The position numbers were made by a program, and so were the translations under genes. Shown here one piece after another: positions 49,790-61,458 of a DNA stretch of 64,000 bases (its first letter is position 1; each line of letters starts with the position of its first letter). The notes beneath the pieces are model-generated. The model saw only the letters and a program-made list of their open reading frames with translations. It was not told the DNA's origin and searched no databases. Location of the stretch: NCBI GenBank assembly GCA_025201345.1, contig JAIXMG010000001.1, positions 186,001-250,000 of the forward strand. The letters are read 5' to 3'. Source of the stretch: Thamnidium elegans (Eukaryota; Mucoromycota; Mucoromycetes; Mucorales; Mucoraceae).

Positions 49790-49981
49790 CCGATAGCGAC
49801 AACAATAACAACAACAAAAAACTATTCCCCCCCAACTCTTTTTTAGCTACATCTTTTTTTTTTTTTTTTTTTTTTTTTTTGTGTTCCCACGTTTTAATCT
49901 CAAATAAATACATCCTTTTTTTTTTTTCTCCCTTTTTTTTTTCTTCTTTTTTTCTTTTTTATTATTCTTATTGACGACATC

Positions 49982-51910
49982 ATGTCTGTATATAACCATC
50001 GACCTATGGTTCCAGCTATCCAAACACGATTATTGGAGTTATTAGAGGCTATTAAAGTCGAATACGATCAACTTAGTCAAGATGCTCAATTAACCAAAAA
50101 CCAAAGAGACGAATATGAACACAAAGGTAATAGTCGCAGCAAAAAAAAAAATAAAAAAATAAAAAAAAGATACCAAAAAATACGTCATATATAGTCAATA
50201 GCCAAATACAAGAAATGAATATATTTCAACAAACTTTATTGGATTTAGAAAGAACTCAACAAGTATTAAAGAAACAGTTACGTGTTTATTACTACAAATA
50301 TATATATATATATATAAAAAGATGTATACTAATATAAAAGAGAATAGATATGAAGAAGAAATTTCTAGATTGAGATTACAATTAGATCAAATGCAACATG
50401 GTGGATATAGTAACGTACCTGCACCAGAAACAATGAAACCACAACAACAGCAACCACCACCACCACCATTGATTTCTACCGGCTCTCCACTGGTAAACGT
50501 TCCTCATTTTGGTCCTCCTCCTGCTGTTCAAGCAGTCAATAATAACGTGAGATCACTAAATAAACCATTGCCTTCACAACCTACCAATGCTATTGGCTTG
50601 AGTGATCTTGATCCTGAATCAGTTCCTGCTAATATGAAAGTTGAGGGACAAGATTGGTTTGCATTGTAATATTCCTCTCCTTTCCCTTTATTATCTCCTT
50701 TTATTAACTCGATACTTTTTGTTGTAGATTCAATCCCAAAGTACCAAGATATCTCAAGGTTGATTTAGTTCATACGTTAGATCATGACAGTGTTGTATGT
50801 TGTGTTAAGTTTAGTATGGATGGTAGATTTTTAGCTGCTGGGTGCAATCAAGCCACTTATATTTACGATACCATGACCTCTACTCGTGTAGCGTAAAGTA
50901 TTTTTTTGTTTTTTTGTTTTTGTTTTGTTTCATTCGTATTATTTATTTACTTATATATGTTCTTAGTGTACTTCAAGATGAAAGTGCAGGTAGAGATGGA
51001 GATTTATATATCAGATCTGTTAGTTTTAGTCCAGATGGTAAATATTTAGCAACAGGTGCAGAAGATAGAAGAATTAGAGTAAGTTACATATATATATAAC
51101 ACACATATTTTTATTTTGTATACACAGATTATTTTTTTTTAATTAAACCCTATTTAGATTTGGGAAATAGCAAAGACACGTATTCGTTGCGTTTTATCTG
51201 GACACGAACAAGATATTTATTCACTTGAATTTAGTCGTGATGGGCGTATTTTAGTTTCTGGATCTGGTGATCGTACAACTCGAATTTGGGATTGGTTAGA
51301 TGCAAAATGTTTACATACTTTACGTATTAATGAAGTCGATCAAAGTGATCCTGGTGTTACCAGTATTGCCATCTCTCCTGATAGTCGCTTAGTAGCAGCT
51401 GGAAGTTTAGATAAGATTGTAAGAGTTTGGGATGCTGCTAATGGTACATTATTGGAAAGATTAGAGGGACATAAGGATAGTGTTTATTCTGTTGCGTTTA
51501 TGCCTGATGGTAAAACTTTGATCAGTGGTAGTTTGGACAAAACTTTAAGGTTATGGCAGTTGGGTGGCGATAGAGCAAAGAATCCTTGTATTCAGGTATT
51601 TTCGGGTCATAAGGATTTTGTACTTTCAGTAGCTACTACTCCCGATGATCGTTGGATTGTGTCTGGATCAAAGGATAGAAGTGTTCAATTCTGGGACCCT
51701 AGAACTGGACAAACACAATTTATGTTACAAGGCCATAAGAATTCAGGTAAATGATTTATACACATGAATACATATATATTTTATTCACTAGTTTGTTATT
51801 CTTTAGTGATATCTGTTGCTACAAGTCCTGGTAGAAGACCATTATTTGCAACTGGATCAGGTGATAATCGAGCAAGGATTTGGAGTTATGATTCTGTCCC
51901 TCCATCTTAA
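49982..51910 (+). CDS. TUP1: Transcriptional corepressor Tup1-like
   Basis: Seven exons (49982-50126, 50195-50281, 50341-50665, 50728-50892, 50967-51078, 51158-51746, 51807-51910) splice in frame to 508 aa. The N-terminal tetramerisation/Ssn6-binding helix is [21 protein letters not shown] second coiled-coil part ([11 protein letters not shown], then [16 protein letters not shown]) follows, then a Gln/Pro-rich linker. [20 protein letters not shown] leads into seven WD40 repeats (for example [40 protein letters not shown]). The protein works in the nucleus with Ssn6/Cyc8 to recruit histone deacetylases to target promoters. Exon 3's acceptor was placed by phase. Confidence 0.95.
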
Positions 51911-52136
51911 TTAATAATAATAAAAAAATAAAAATAAAATAAAAATAAAAAAAGAGAGATGAGATATATCTACTTTGAATAAAAAATGAAATTGTGACTG
52001 GAAGCTGATTGCACAAGTTTTTTACACTGTTCCACCAATCATGTTTAAACTGTCTTTTTTCCCATCAAATCTTTTTTTTTAAAAAGCATCTTTTTTATAT
52101 TATTTTATCTCTTTTTCTTTACCATTATTTTTCAGT

Positions 52137-55100
52137 ATGATACAACAATTAAATCATATCAAAACGCTTATTATTGACAATTACGATTCTTATACCTTCA
52201 ACTTGTTACAACTGTTTCCTAACCAAAACCAAGTAGTTGTCATTCGCAATGACCAGTTTACTTGGTAAAAAAAAGAAACTCTTCAAACTTTATTTTATTA
52301 CTTGTATTTATCTTATTTATTTTTCTGTAGGGAAGCATTTGTAAAAGATGTGTTACCTTATTTTGACAACGTTATTATTTCTCCCGGACCTGGAAGACCT
52401 GAAAGAAGTTCCGTAAGTAACACTACACATAAAAAAAAGGTACAGACAGATTTAACAAATTTATGTATACAGGATTTTGGTATTTGTACACAGCTATTAC
52501 AAGCTCAATTGGATCCAAATCAACTAGAATGTCATCGTCCTATATTTGGTGTATGTTTAGGTCATCAAGGTATTGGGCATATATTTGGCGGCAAGGTATA
52601 CACATAAGAAGAGGTTACTGCTTTTTTATTCTTATTGTTATTAAATATATGTATAATAGGTAATTCATGCTCCTAGAATTATGCATGGTCGTATGTCGAA
52701 AGTACATGTAAAAGAGACTATTGAAGCAGAATACAAAGATTTATTACACGCCTGTCCATCTCCATTCTGGGCAGTCCGATATCATTCACTTATTGTAGAA
52801 AAAGATTGTAAAGTGTTTTAATGATCGAAATATTTCTAGATCCCAATTAATCTTTTTTTTTTTTTTTCTTAGCATTACCAGAAGATTTATTACTTACTGC
52901 ATTTTGTTATGAAAATGATGCGGATATGGACGCTTTAAAAAACGCAAGGTTCTTGGAAGATAGTCAAGATGAACAAACTGAGGTTCGTAATCATTTCTTG
53001 GATCATACTATCCTGGATAAACATAATGATCAAGTGACTATCATGGCCTTTCAACATAAACGTGTACCTATTTGGGGCGTTCAGTTTCATCCAGAGTCTG
53101 TGTCCACAGAACACGGAGCCAAGATGATACTTAATTTTCAAGTAGAGACATGGCGCTGGATGACAAATAAGGTAATTTATAATATATAGATATATATATA
53201 TATATTTTTTTGACGCTGACTTATTTTCTTGTTGTATAGAATCGACCACTTTCAACAGCACCTCTTAATACTACATTATTATCTTATTCAGCTGCATTAC
53301 CAAAACTAAATCATTCAAATATATCACACAACAATATATTTGAACTGTACATTAAATCTAGTTGTCCTAGCTGGGTAGACCCTGAATCCTTTGTTGATGA
53401 ATTATTATCTACACAAGATGATCACTTTATTGGCTGGTTAGATAGCAGTAGACGCTCTTCACCTTACTCTCGTATGTCTGTCCTTTCCACCGACCCAGCT
53501 ATTCGATTTACATACTCAACATTACATAAGCAATTGACAATGGTCAACAGACAAAGTCAAGAAACCAAAGTTACATTAGGCACCACGTTCTTTGATTATG
53601 TATCTGGTTTATTAACAGATGCTCAGCATGTGAAATGTACTAGAGTAGAAGGACCTACTAAAAACGTACCTGATTTAGAATTTCAAGGCGGTTTGATGGG
53701 TTACTTTGGGTACGAGATGAAACGAGAGAGTTTAGAAGGGTATGTAACGCCTGAACAACAACACTGCCAGTGTAAAAATCATGGATCGGCTGGTTGCTGT
53801 AAATGCGTTGAAGAACCAGATGCTGCATTTCAGTTTGTGGATAGGTTCTTGGTATTTGATCAAGTTGAACGTAAAATTTATATTTGTTGCTTGGTTAAAA
53901 AATTAAAGAGTACCAATGAGGTTTTAAATCAAGTTGGGTTTAATCACTCGCAGGAGGCTATGGTGTGGATCAACCAACAGGAAAGAAATATCTTGTGTAC
54001 AGCAGAGACATTACGAAGAAGAAAGTTGGCAGATGAGTATACTAGTTTAACACCTGCTTCATCAGCATGTACTACACCTACTCCCTCTGTAAATATGGAT
54101 ATTGCAAACGACGTATTTAAACCAGACGTAGACCATCAAGATTATTTAAAAACCATTGAACAATGTGTTGATTGGATTCGTGAAGGAGAAGCTTATGAGA
54201 TTTGTTTGACAACTCGATTTAGATTAAACTTACCAAAGCATATTTCAACAAAGAATACAGATCCTACCCTGTGGAGATTATATACTCGTTATTTAAGAAA
54301 GAATAATCCTGCTCCATTTTCGGCTTTAATGATGTTTGATAACTTGGGTTTATTGTGCTCTAGTCCTGAACGATTTTTAAAAGTTGGTAAGGATCATGTG
54401 GCAGAAATGAAACCGATTAAAGGAACTGTGGCTCGTGTATTGAAATGTGTGTGTGGGGAAGGTAACTGTGATTATGGTGAAGTGTGTCAAGAAAAGATGA
54501 ACAAGTTGGATGAAGAACGTAAACAACAGTTGTGGCAAGATGTAAAAGAAAGAGCAGAAAATTTAATGGCAAGTTTTTTTTTTTTTTAATTATTATTTGT
54601 TGTTTATTTACATATACACATTATAGATTGTAGATCTTATTCGTAACGATTTAGCACAAGTTTGTACACCCAGTACAGTTCGTGTACCCAAACTTATGCA
54701 CGTAGAGACATACGAAAAAGTACATCATTTGGTATCTACAGTGCGTGGTACACTTCAACCTGGTGTTAACAGTGTTGAGGCATTGCAAAAATGCTTTCCA
54801 CCTGGCTCAATGACAGGTGCACCTAAATTAAGATCTGTACAATTATTAGATCAATTGGAAAATCATAAGCCGCGCGGTGTTTATTCTGGTTGTTTGGGTT
54901 ACTTTTCTTTAAATGGAAGTGCGGATTTTAATGTCGTGATTCGAACTGCGGTTGCAAATACAAAGTCGAATAATGGCGCTGTAGAGGTATCAGTTGGTGG
55001 TGGTGGTGCCATTACGTTCTTGTCTAGTCCGGAACAAGAGTGGAAAGAAACTTTGTTAAAGACCAAGAGTGTTGCACCAAGGTATGTATACACACACAGA

Positions 55101-55195
55101 CACATATATATATATATGTATATAAATATATTTTGGCTTACAATTTTTTTTTTATATATATATATAGTGTAAAAGAGTTTCTTGAAGATCAATAG
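52137..55195 (+). CDS. ABZ1: Aminodeoxychorismate (PABA) synthase
   Basis: Eight exons (52137-52264, 52331-52412, 52473-52595, 52660-52807, 52873-53171, 53240-54568, 54627-55081, 55168-55195) join to 863 aa. The N-terminal glutamine amidotransferase has DNYDSYTFN, the catalytic-Cys [14 protein letters not shown] and the His loop [13 protein letters not shown]. The C-terminal chorismate-utilising domain has CSSPERF, MKPIKGT (the Lys that marks PabB rather than TrpE), [13 protein letters not shown] and PGSMTGAPK. It makes 4-amino-4-deoxychorismate for folate synthesis in the cytosol. The intron after 54568 starts with GC: only ATG|GCAAGT restores [12 protein letters not shown]. Two cysteine clusters interrupt the second domain (about 53764-53810 and 54444-54490). 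Confidence 0.95.
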
Positions 55196-55267
55196 TAAAT
55201 AATTTTTTTATTTTTTAAATTTTTTTTATGTTTATAAAATAAAATACACTGTAAGATACATATATAT

Positions 55268-56194
55268 TTAATAGTAATCATCTGGAGAATAAGCTGGATG
55301 ATAATAGGATGGGTGGTATCTAATAGGGGGTGGTACCATATCTGGTTGATATGAATCGTATCTTGGATCATATGTAACTTGAGGTGTTCTTGCATGAGCA
55401 TGTCTAGTTAAATTATTTCGAGATGTCTTTCTTACCAGTCTAGCATGCTGTTGTTGTTCTTCGTCTCTTAGATTACTATACGATTTTCTACGAGGTCGTG
55501 GTACGTACGTAGAAGACTGAGGTTGAAAATAAGGTGTAGTATAAGGTTCTTCTCTCTGATAATAATCGTCATCATTATAAATTACTTCTTGTTGTTGCTG
55601 TTGGTGTTGTCGGGGTTGCGGTGGCGGATGATCGTAATAGGTATAATAAGGTCTATGCGTATAGATTGGTTCATTATATTCAAGGCTTTTATTATAAACA
55701 TGTCTATTGTTTTCAGGAGAAGGATTTTTTCCTTTACTTGGTCGCCTTTTTATTTGTTGTTGAGGGTCTGATTTTGAAGGAGTTGGTCTTGGACCATATG
55801 CTGTTGTTGTTGGTTCGTCTATATTTAATGAGTTTAGCATGTCTGCTAATTCACGTAATTTATGAACCATCATTTCTTTTATCTCTTCACGGTTAGCGTA
55901 TCTGGGACTCTTTTCAGTAGGTTCGTATGCCACTCTCTTTTCTGCATTCTTTTCTGTTCGAACGGTTGGTTCGACTGGTTCTGGCTTATTATTGTATCCA
56001 TTTAATTTTTTTTTGGGTTCGATGGGGATGTTTAGTTGTCTTTGCGGTTTGGGTTCTTTAATTATCAAGTGTGCGGATGTAGAGGTAGCAACAGGTTGGT
56101 AGGGTGCGTTGGGTGGTTGCGGTGTCGGACCTGTATCCACGTAACCCATCTTATCCTGCATATCAATCATATCTGAATTATTATTACTATTCAT
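55268..56194 (-). CDS. Disordered, Pro/Tyr/Gln-rich protein of unknown function
   Basis: Single exon of 308 aa. Low-complexity composition: Pro/Asn-rich N-terminus, one short amphipathic helix near residues 105-125 (REEIKEMMVHKLRELADMLN), then His/Pro/Gln/Tyr-rich sequence with Arg-rich patches (RPRRKSYSNL) and a Tyr/Pro-rich end. It has no signal peptide or membrane segment. The helix may be the only folded element, a possible interaction motif. No family recognised. It converges with the PABA synthase gene (stops 73 bp apart) and diverges from VFA1 with 200 bp between starts, so the latter two may share a promoter. Confidence 0.65.
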   Translation of the reverse strand: MNSNNNSDMIDMQDKMGYVDTGPTPQPPNAPYQPVATSTSAHLIIKEPKPQRQLNIPIEPKKKLNGYNNKPEPVEPTVRTEKNAEKRVAYEPTEKSPRYANREEIKEMMVHKLRELADMLNSLNIDEPTTTAYGPRPTPSKSDPQQQIKRRPSKGKNPSPENNRHVYNKSLEYNEPIYTHRPYYTYYDHPPPQPRQHQQQQQEVIYNDDDYYQREEPYTTPYFQPQSSTYVPRPRRKSYSNLRDEEQQQHARLVRKTSRNNLTRHAHARTPQVTYDPRYDSYQPDMVPPPIRYHPSYYHPAYSPDDYY

Positions 56195-56393
56195 TTTAAG
56201 CTTTAAATAAATGAAAAAAAAAAAAGGAAAAAAAGAGAGAAAGAAGAGAAGAAAAAAAAAGGATTATTTATTATTTCATCAATAAATAAGATCACAAGGT
56301 CAGTGCTGATGATAATGGTGCAACTACTAAAAAAAAAAAAAGATTTCTTTTTTGAAACACAATTTTTTTTTTTCTTTCTCTCTTCTTCTTACA

Positions 56394-56984
56394 ATGTCAT
56401 CAATACAACGTTTACAAAATCTTTACATTGCACGTTTAACGACACAAGAAAGACCTTGTTTTATATGTAATAAATTCACTGGTGTAGTTTTAACTTCTGC
56501 AGATAATACAAATGCGGACTGGTTCTACATTTGTAGAAGTCATCTTGGCGATTTCAATTTCTGTACAAAAGTAGGTGGACCAAAAACAAAGAGTTCGATA
56601 GAGTCCAAAAAACAAGTGGTAAATGATAGACCGATAGAGAGCGATAGTGTGGTTGAGTTAGTCTCTAGTATTGGATCTGCTTGGAAATCATGGCGAGCAC
56701 CAAAGAAATCAGAAGAAGATGGTAAGGACGATAAAAAAAAAGAAGAAAAGAAGGAGGAAGAAAAGAAAGAAGAAGAAAAGAAAGAGGAAGAAAAGAAGGA
56801 ACCTACTTCTGAGCCTACTTCTCCTACAACTCAACAACAGCCTATTCGATTTATCATTCAAAAAGATTACTTTTATTTACGTCAAAGAGAATATCAAAAG
56901 AAGATTCAAAAGAAGGAAGCTACTGCAAAATTAAAGACTTTACAGTTTCCTGAAGTACCTCAAACCTTACCAACTTTGAAATAA
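56394..56984 (+). CDS. VFA1: VPS4-associated protein 1 (Vfa1-like)
   Basis: Single exon, 196 aa. The N-terminal domain has two CxxC-like metal-ligand positions (CFICNKFTGVVL and DWFYICRSHLGDFNFC), the pattern of Vfa1. The middle has four near-identical Lys/Glu repeats (KKEEEKKEEE) giving a charged helix, and the C-terminus is a basic helix (YLRQREYQKKIQKK). Vfa1 binds the AAA ATPase Vps4 and stimulates ESCRT-III disassembly at endosomes in yeast; that role is inferred. The ATG at 56394 was chosen over an upstream in-frame Met because it starts directly at the conserved domain and the upstream part is poly-Phe from T runs. Confidence 0.8.
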   Translation: MSSIQRLQNLYIARLTTQERPCFICNKFTGVVLTSADNTNADWFYICRSHLGDFNFCTKVGGPKTKSSIESKKQVVNDRPIESDSVVELVSSIGSAWKSWRAPKKSEEDGKDDKKKEEKKEEEKKEEEKKEEEKKEPTSEPTSPTTQQQPIRFIIQKDYFYLRQREYQKKIQKKEATAKLKTLQFPEVPQTLPTLK

Positions 56985-57325
56985 ATATTTAAAAAATAAA
57001 AATAAAAATCGGTGTGACACACAGATAGAACCACCCGGTCCGGACATGTTATAGTTTACACTTGTAGTATTTTTTTTAAAAAAAAATGGTTAAGGGTGTC
57101 CCAAGTCCGTACAAAGAAATTACAGTCGAGGAGGGGAAACAAAGATGAATCTTCCCTTTCATTCTATTGCTGCATTTGGGAGGTATGGATGGATTATTTT
57201 TTTTTATAGCATTTGAACGACTAGATTTTATTACGAGGATGGATTGACTAAAAAAAAAAAAATCTCTTTTGTATATATTTCAACTATCAACCAAAAAAAA
57301 AAAAAAAAACAGATAATTATCAGCA

Positions 57326-57782
57326 ATGGCTCAGAGACTTACATATAGACGTCGTTGTTCTTACAACACCCGTTCCAACCGTGTTCGCGCTGTCAAGACT
57401 CCCGGTAAAGAATTATAAAAATAAATTGAGTGAAAATGGAATGTTTAGACTTATAAAAAATTAAATTAGGTGGAAAGCTTGTCTACCAATACGAAAAGAA
57501 GCCCGTAAAGGCTCCTCGTTGTGGTGACTGTGGTGAAGCTCTCGCTGGTGTAAGTTTATACATTTAGTAAAAAAAGAAAAAAAAAAAAAAAAAGACTAAC
57601 ATGTAATATAGATCAAGGCCCTTCGTCCTCGTGAGTTCGCTACTGTCTCCAAGACCAACAAGCACGTTTCTCGTGCCTATGGTGGTTCTCGTTGTGCTCA
57701 CTGTGTCAGAAACCGTATTGTCCGTGCTTTCTTGATTGAAGAGCAAAAGATTGTCAAGAAGGTTCTCAAGGCCCAAAAATAA
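57326..57782 (+). CDS. RPL34: 60S ribosomal protein eL34
   Basis: Three exons (57326-57404, 57470-57549, 57612-57782) give 109 aa. [20 protein letters not shown] is the conserved start; the zinc-binding cysteines are in CGDCGEA and CAHCV; the basic C-terminus ends KKVLKAQK. It is a structural protein of the large subunit near the exit tunnel. Codon use is biased (CGT, AAG, GTC) like the other highly expressed genes in the window, and both introns are short as usual. Confidence 0.96.
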
Positions 57783-58176
57783 GTCTTTTTTTAAATTGAT
57801 TTCGTTCTCGTGTTTTTTATTATAACAATAAAATGAAAAATAAAAAGGTCTGGAATGGGTCTCTAAAAAAAAAAAAGCTTAATAATACTCAAATATGATT
57901 TTGTACATGTGATAATTTATTTAGTGTGTAAGCAGTAGTAATAAGGAGAGGGAGAAAGGGTGAATAAAAACAGGGTCATTTTTTACTATTCATATAAGGG
58001 AAAAAAAGGGAAAAACTTAATAGCCCGGGTGATCTTTAACTTTCAAAAAAAGTACACCAATCGTTTTATGCAGAATCTTTTTTTTTAAAAAAAAAAAGGA
58101 TATAAAAGGGTGTTTATTTTCCTTTTTTAATCAAGTTCTTCCCCACACACACTTTTTTTTGTTTTGTTTTAAAAAA
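57783..58176. other. Intergenic with TATA box and T/A palindrome
   Basis: About 0.4 kb. A T9A11 palindrome (58078-58097) is immediately followed by TATAAAAG at 58101, 76 bp before the ATG of the transporter gene. Confidence 0.5.
58101..58108 (+). promoter_or_regulatory. TATA box of the MCH1-like transporter
   Basis: TATAAAAG 76 bp before the start codon, directly after a T9A11 tract. Confidence 0.45.
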
Positions 58177-59889
58177 ATGATTGAAAATAAAAAGACGTTG
58201 ATTTTATCGTTTATTACTGCATTGGCAGTTGCTAATGTATCAGGCCCTCAGTATGTTTATCCTACATATGGTACTTCTTTAGCAGACAAGTTTGGTTGGA
58301 ATGGCATTGAAAATAGTATGGTCAGTACTGCTACCTTTGTTGGTGTTTCTTTTTCTGGTCCACTGAATGCTTGGCTAGTTGAAAACCTAGGCATTAAAAA
58401 GTGAGTTTTTTTTATTATTTTATTACGAATAAATATTTATCATCATTATTAGCACCTTGAGAGTTGCCTCGTTTTCTGCTTTTACTGGTCTATTCTTGTT
58501 AGCCCAGACTTATGCAGGATATCTATCAAGTCATTATATGTTATGTTCAATCTATTTGGCATGCACTGGTGCTGCTGGTGCTGCTTCGTACATTTGTTCC
58601 CTTGATTCACAGGTAAAATAATTTTAGCGCAAACAATACGAGCAGATCAAATTTTAATATATATATGTAGGCACATAACTTTAAATCTCATCGAGGTATG
58701 AGTATGGGTCTTACAAGTGCTTCATTAGGTATGAGTGGACTTGTATTCTCTCAGATTAATGACAAGTTCTTTAAGGCCGCTCCAGATGAACAAGATAATA
58801 GCACGTTTGATTTCTTGTTGTTTATTGGCTGTATTGTTTCTGTTATCTCATTTCTCGGTTCATTTGTGTTGGGTCCTTTGCAGCATGATGAATTGGTTGA
58901 TATACCCAGTGACTTAATACAAGATGAAGTTGTAACACAAAACTTGAATCAACATCGGTACGCTGAAAGTATTAGCAGTTTTAGTACATCATCTACTAGA
59001 TTTGAAGAAGAAGAAGAAGAAGAAGAGTCTAGACCACTTTTATCTAAAAATGTGATTCCCTCTGCTGATAATGTTTTACTGATTAAAAAAATAGCTTATC
59101 ATCAACAACAACAACAACAACAAGAAGAAGAAGAACCAACTATCTCTGGTATTGCCTTCTTTTTAGACCCTGTAGGTTATTCTTTGGCTCTTTCATTATT
59201 GGTCGTACTCGGTTTAGGTTATGTTTATTTAGCTAATATCGGACAATTGTTAATAACATTGTCCCCTCCTGATATCAGTGTCAGTGATGCTCAGCATTTA
59301 CGTAACTTGCATGTATCTATGTTTAGCATTGCGAATTGTGGCTCTCGTGCCGTTTTTGGTACCTTGAGTGATATACTTCAACGAAAGGCCGGTGTACACC
59401 GCTTATGGTTCTTTTGGAGTGCAACTGTTGGTCTTGTGATTTCGATGGTCTATTTGGTTACTTCTGTTTCTAATACGGATCAATTAATGATATCTACTAT
59501 TACAACTGCTATTGTATATGGTATTTCATTTGGTGTAGCACCTGCTACTATTAGTGAATTCGGAACCAAGGTAAACTTTATATATTAAATATACAGAAAA
59601 AGAAAAAATAACCAATCTATCTATATTTGTTAAAAATAAGGCATTTGCTCGTAATTGGGGTATTTTATTATGTGCTCCCGCTATCGGCAGTCAATTATTC
59701 AATGTATTGTTTGGTACATTTTATGAACAAGAGTCTAAGAGACAAGGCGGTGGTACTTGTTATGGTTCAGCTTGTTATCAAACAACCTTTTTAGTTGGCA
59801 TTGGTGCTGCATTCGTCTGTATATTTATATTATCGCTGGCGATATATAAAAAGAAATTATACCAACGTCAATACCACTTAATTCATTAG
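58177..59889 (+). CDS. MCH1: MFS transporter, Mch1/nodulin-like type
   Basis: Four exons (58177-58400, 58453-58612, 58671-59570, 59641-59889) encode 510 aa. Helix 1 is LILSFITALAVANVSGPQYV, followed by the YPTYGTSLADKFGWNG loop of nodulin-like transporters. SHRGMSMGLTSASLGMSGLV gives helices 4-5. A long cytosolic loop carries Glu and Gln runs and the acidic-dileucine-like EEEEEESRPLLSK, a vacuolar sorting-type motif. The second half includes ANCGSRAVFGTLSDILQRKA and ends in ARNWGILLCAPAIGSQLFNV. Yeast Mch1 relatives lie in the vacuole membrane and, despite monocarboxylate-transporter similarity, no substrate is proven. Start taken at 58177; an upstream in-frame Met at 58159 lies within the T-rich leader. 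Confidence 0.82.
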
Positions 59890-60439
59890 ATACCTATTAA
59901 TAAAAAACCGCACACGTGGGGTTTCATTTCCTTCTTTCTTGTCGCATGCAGAAAATATATTGTCAGAAAAAATATACCCTTTTTTTTTCCCCTGTGTTCT
60001 GAGAACTAAAAAAAAAACATATGAGTTCTTTTTTGTGTAGCACACAAAGTCATGTAAAACTGACGTCTTATGATTTTATTAGCATCATTTTTTTTTCGTA
60101 AAAAGGATGTACTTTAGTAAACAAATAAAACCACAAAGGTACCTGCTTTTGAAAAATGTATGGAATCAAGCTATCTAGTGGCATGGTGAATCAAGAATAA
60201 AAAAAAGCCTCAAGTTATATAGTTTACAGTGTAGGACAATCCAGAGAGATGAGAGGAACTCATTCGTGACTTGTTGGCTCCTCCTTTTTTTTTTCTTTTC
60301 TTTTTTTCCTTCTCTATTATACCTTTTTTTTTTTTTTTCTTTTTTATGTGTGCATGAGAACAAAAGTAATGTAAGCACAAAACAAAAAGTGTAGACATGT
60401 AGTTTTTTTTTATTTATCGTAAAAGTTATAGTAGTGGTC
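59890..60439. other. Intergenic, no gene seen
   Basis: About 0.55 kb with homopolymers; minus-strand frames are low-complexity Lys/Phe translations of A/T runs. Nothing recognisable. Confidence 0.5.
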
Positions 60440-61159
60440 ATGTTGTCCGATCAGAGTTGGAATACAACAAAAGAGAGTGAATATTCACAATTAGGAATGA
60501 AACTGACTGAATATAATAATGATAAGACAGTTTTAATAGCCGGGTTAACAACAGGGATAGTAGTTATATGTATGATTATAACAACATTTGGATTATTTGT
60601 ATTGTATCATCATCGTTATCGACAAAAGAAACAACAACAACAGCAACAACAACAACAACAAGAAATGGATTTTGTAATTGAACCAATCGCTCCTATTATA
60701 CCAGCCCATTTGCCACCAGAACAAGTAAGTAAGGAGAGGGAGGGGAAATTGTTATAATTAATTAAATATGCCTAGTATGATCCGTTTATAATAGGTGCAC
60801 AAGCATTACAAATACCTCACCTGGATGAACCATTTACGAGAAGATCTGTTGAAGTTCAACCGACTTTTATTAACCAATTACCAACCTTTGAAAGATCTTC
60901 GTCTGTCAAAATTACGAAATATGATAATCAACCGACTAGGTTATTAAGTATTAAACCTAAATTAGTAAGAATAAATACTGTCCTAAAGAAAGATCAAGAT
61001 GGTCAGACAAAAAAGACCTGTATAAAGACTACTCCTCCTAGTGGTACAATCGATTTTTATTTATGTCCTCCTCCGCCTACTACTTCTTCAAATAGTTCAA
61101 ATTCTAGTTTGGCTGATGGCTCCATTACCGTGTTTTGGGAACAGCAACCTTCTTCTTAA
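60440..61159 (+). CDS. Single-pass membrane protein of unknown function
   Basis: Exons 60440-60724 and 60776-61159 give 222 aa. There is no cleavable signal peptide; the first 30 residues are polar, then one strong membrane helix (VLIAGLTTGIVVICMIITTF) with a basic YHHRYRQKK stop-transfer, a Gln run (Q10) and a long cytosolic tail rich in Pro/Thr/Ser (for example PRYxx-free SIKPKLVRINTVLKK and PPPPTTSSNSSNSSL). This is the type III topology of small fungal surface or sorting proteins. No domain is recognised. The stop lies 300 bp before the CDP-DAG synthase gene on the same strand. Confidence 0.6.
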
Positions 61160-61216
61160 ATTATACCCTATTTTATTTTATTTTTATTTTTTATTTTGTA
61201 AATATATACATATAAA

Positions 61217-61248
61217 CTATTACTACTACTACTACTACTACTACTACT
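61217..61248. repeat. (CTA)n trinucleotide repeat
   Basis: About nine CTA/ACT units followed by AATAAT, in the 3' region of the membrane-protein gene. Confidence 0.8.
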
Positions 61249-61458
61249 AATAATAACGATTATTTATTTATTTTATAATGGTGGGGTGCTGATATCATCG
61301 CAAGGTTCTTTTTGTTTCCTACTGCTTTTTTTTTTTCACGTGCTAGTGTTACCTTGTAATTCTTCCCCAAAAAAAAAAAGTTTTTTTTTTTTTCACTTAA
61401 ATAAAATTTTCTATTGTATTTTTTCTTTTCTGTTCTTTTTGAAAAAGGAAATAAAAAT

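Noticed and set aside
54899..55192. Minus-strand 97-codon frame
   Set aside because: Antisense of PABA synthase plus poly-Ile/Tyr from a TA-rich intron.
60175..60441. Lys/Arg-rich minus-strand frames
   Set aside because: Low-complexity translation of A/T homopolymers; nothing else supports a gene.
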